From positions 66,316,765-66,380,764 of the forward strand of contig OY978526.1 in the NCBI GenBank assembly GCA_963854835.1: DNA of 64,000 nucleotides, given 5' to 3'. Source of the DNA: Megamerina dolium (taxonomy: Eukaryota > Arthropoda > Insecta > Diptera > Megamerinidae). Positions within the stretch are counted from its first letter, which is position 1, and each line of letters begins with the position of its first letter. Shown in pieces: positions 62,143 through 64,000 of this stretch. The notes below the pieces were generated by a model. It was given only the letters and a program-made list of their open reading frames with translations. It was not told where the DNA came from and searched no databases. The translations under genes and the position numbers were made by a program.

Positions 62143-63746
62143 ATACCCTGCATAATGCAATATGCATGGTTTATTCATTTCGGTCAGATGTTTGTGTCCA
62201 CTTGAAGGAATCTCCGGAGATATAGACATGGATATATATTCGTGATCAGCGTCGATTAAATTTTCGATTTAACGATGTCCGTCCGTCCGTCCGTCCGTCC
62301 GTCCGTCCGTCTGTCTGTCACCTGGCTGGTTCGCACGATAACTTGAGTAAATATTGAGCTATTTCGATGAAATTTGGCATAAGTAATCTATGATCCAAGG
62401 GTACGGAGGGGATTGATATTGGGCATGATCGGTCAATAACCACGCCCACACCAAGCATTCAAAGCGACTAACCTCGAAATTTTCAAAATCTTTAACTTGC
62501 TATAACTCACATAATATACCACTTGGGACAACAATATTTTGCACATTGAGTTATATTATACTACTATATAACCTCGCCAAAAGGGGGTGAGCCACGCCTA
62601 CTTTTTAGCGTAGCTCCCATACAAAGTGTCTGTACTTCTTTTAATTGAAACTGCTGTAACTTCTACAATCTTCTGTCTAGAATAACCGTAATTGACACTT
62701 AGATTAACACGGCAGTCGGAAATAATCTGGCAGAAAATCAATGTGCCACGCCCACTCCTTTTTGGGTCTCCCATACAAAGTTGCGGAAATTAAAAAAAAT
62801 GTTACCGGTTATAACTGGCAAACTATTCAGCGTAGAATAACGAGATTTAAGATGTGGATTAGTATTGTACGAGCAACTAGGCTCACAGAAAATGGGCGCA
62901 CCACGCCCAGTGTTTATCGTAGCCCCCATACAAATTTTAAATTGAAACAGCTGTAATTTCGGCAATCTTCTGTCTAGGATAACCATAATTGACACTTAGA
63001 TTAATATCGTAGTCGGCAAAAATCTGGCAGAAAATCAGTGTGCCACGCCCACTCATTCATGGGTCTCCCATACAAAGTCAAGGGAATTAAACTAAAATTT
63101 TAAGCTCCATAGCTTACAAACCATTTAGCCTAGGACAACGAGACTTAGGGTATGGATTAGTATTGTACGAGCAACTAGGCTCACAGAAAATGGGCGCACC
63201 ATGCCCAGTGTTTATCGTAGCCCCCATACAAATTTTAAATTGAAACAGCTGTAACTTAGGCAATCTACAATAAAATTGACAATACAATAAAATGTCTACA
63301 ATAAAATTGACACTTAAATTAATATCGTAGTCGGAAATAATCTGGCGAAAAATCAGCGTACCACGCCCACTTCTTATTGGGGCTCCCATACAAAGTTGAG
63401 GAAATTAAACAAAAATGTTAACCACCATAACTTAGAAACTATTCAACGTAGGACACCACACAAGGTGTGGATTAACATTGAAAAATTAATTGGATTTACT
63501 AGAAAGTGGTAAGCCACGCCCACTTTTTATATAGCTCCCATACTAAGCCTCGGAATTATCTTAAAATCCTTTTACTTCGTCAAAGTCAACCATATTTCGG
63601 GTGTAAATTAGTAGTATATGCAAAAATTGTTTCTCGAAAAGTGGAAATAAAAGAAAAGTTGGATATTCGAGTAAACTTTTTATATATAAATCTACATATG
63701 CAGGGTATAGTTTGGTCGGCCCCAGCCGACTGTAAGGAGATTTTTA
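62143..63746 (+). repeat. R repeat copy 3
   Basis: Same organisation as copy 1 and closer to it than copy 2 is: start ATACCCTGCATAATGC at 62143, (CCGT)n at 62277-62318, CCACGCCCA-type motifs about every 150 bp, and the terminal hairpin at 63716-63731. Near 63265-63300 a small local duplication ('acaataaaattgaca') replaces the usual sequence. Confidence 0.87.
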
Positions 63747-64000
63747 ACTCTGACTTAGTCACGGTGCTATTTACGTCCCGCTTGTTCCCCACAATTTTTT
63801 CATTAGTCATTTTTTTGGAGAATCTCGCCAGATGGAGGAGTACTTCATACCAAAATTAAAAAATGATCTCTGTATGCTCTTATCTCATAGTTAATTGCGA
63901 AATTTTCGTTTAAATATAAATTTAATCCATCGATATATAATTTGTATTACAAAGATGTAATTCAAAATGAAATAAATGTTTTCTAAATTCATATTATTGT
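63747..64000. other. AT-rich non-coding stretch
   Basis: No feature was recognised. Confidence 0.4.

Overview
This window is eukaryotic, AT-rich, gene-poor DNA packed with transposable-element remains. The element types (DD41D 'rosa-like' and other mariners, a Tc3-type transposon, RTE and Jockey non-LTR elements, the fly-type 'ATGTCCGTCCGTC' repeat) point to a higher dipteran, most likely a tephritid fruit fly. That assignment is an inference from element style. No bacterial genes, rRNA genes, true tRNA genes or CRISPR arrays were seen.

Layout. 0-2.4 kb: a 5'-truncated RTE copy (minus) with an 8-bp target duplication, followed by a short exon-like coding stretch. 2.7-7.4 kb: AT-rich non-coding DNA. 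7.4-9.2 kb: a mariner relic and a tRNA-derived SINE. 11.4-16.4 kb: a non-LTR relic, a DD37D (maT-type) mariner with both inverted repeats and one in-frame stop, a 1.6-kb 'R' repeat built from ~150-bp units, another mariner relic and a fold-back repeat. 18.7-19.9 kb: two decayed mariners. 23-28.4 kb: a non-LTR fragment, a DD41D mariner and a TTAA-flanked MITE. 29.8-30.6 kb: a young truncated Jockey with a 10-bp target duplication. 31.4-38.7 kb: a degenerate ~155-165-bp tandem array split by an intact Tc3-like transposase gene, a near full-length RTE whose 5' end is a ~0.8-kb palindrome, and an unidentified LTR-like block. 38.7-39.2 kb: a candidate two-exon host gene with a ~65-nt intron. 40.6-42.2 kb: a mariner inserted in an R repeat. 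43.4-48.9 kb: a second DD41D mariner, inverted repeats, a Jockey inserted in an irritans-type mariner (making a chimeric reading frame), a mellifera-type mariner, a SINE and a fragment of a second RTE lineage. 51-52.6 kb: a duplicated RNase H fossil and two head-to-head SINEs. 54.5-58.6 kb: an old RTE, an irritans-type mariner, two long (TA)n tracts and a non-LTR fragment. 59.9-63.7 kb: two more R repeats.

Almost all coding sequence belongs to elements. The only intact transposase frame is the Tc3-like one (31932-32927). At least twelve Tc1/mariner-superfamily copies or relics of several lineages share the window. No multi-gene system was found. The most unusual signals are the RTE 5' palindrome, the near-nucleosome-length periodicity of several repeat families, the SINE family, and the two small exon-like orphan segments.
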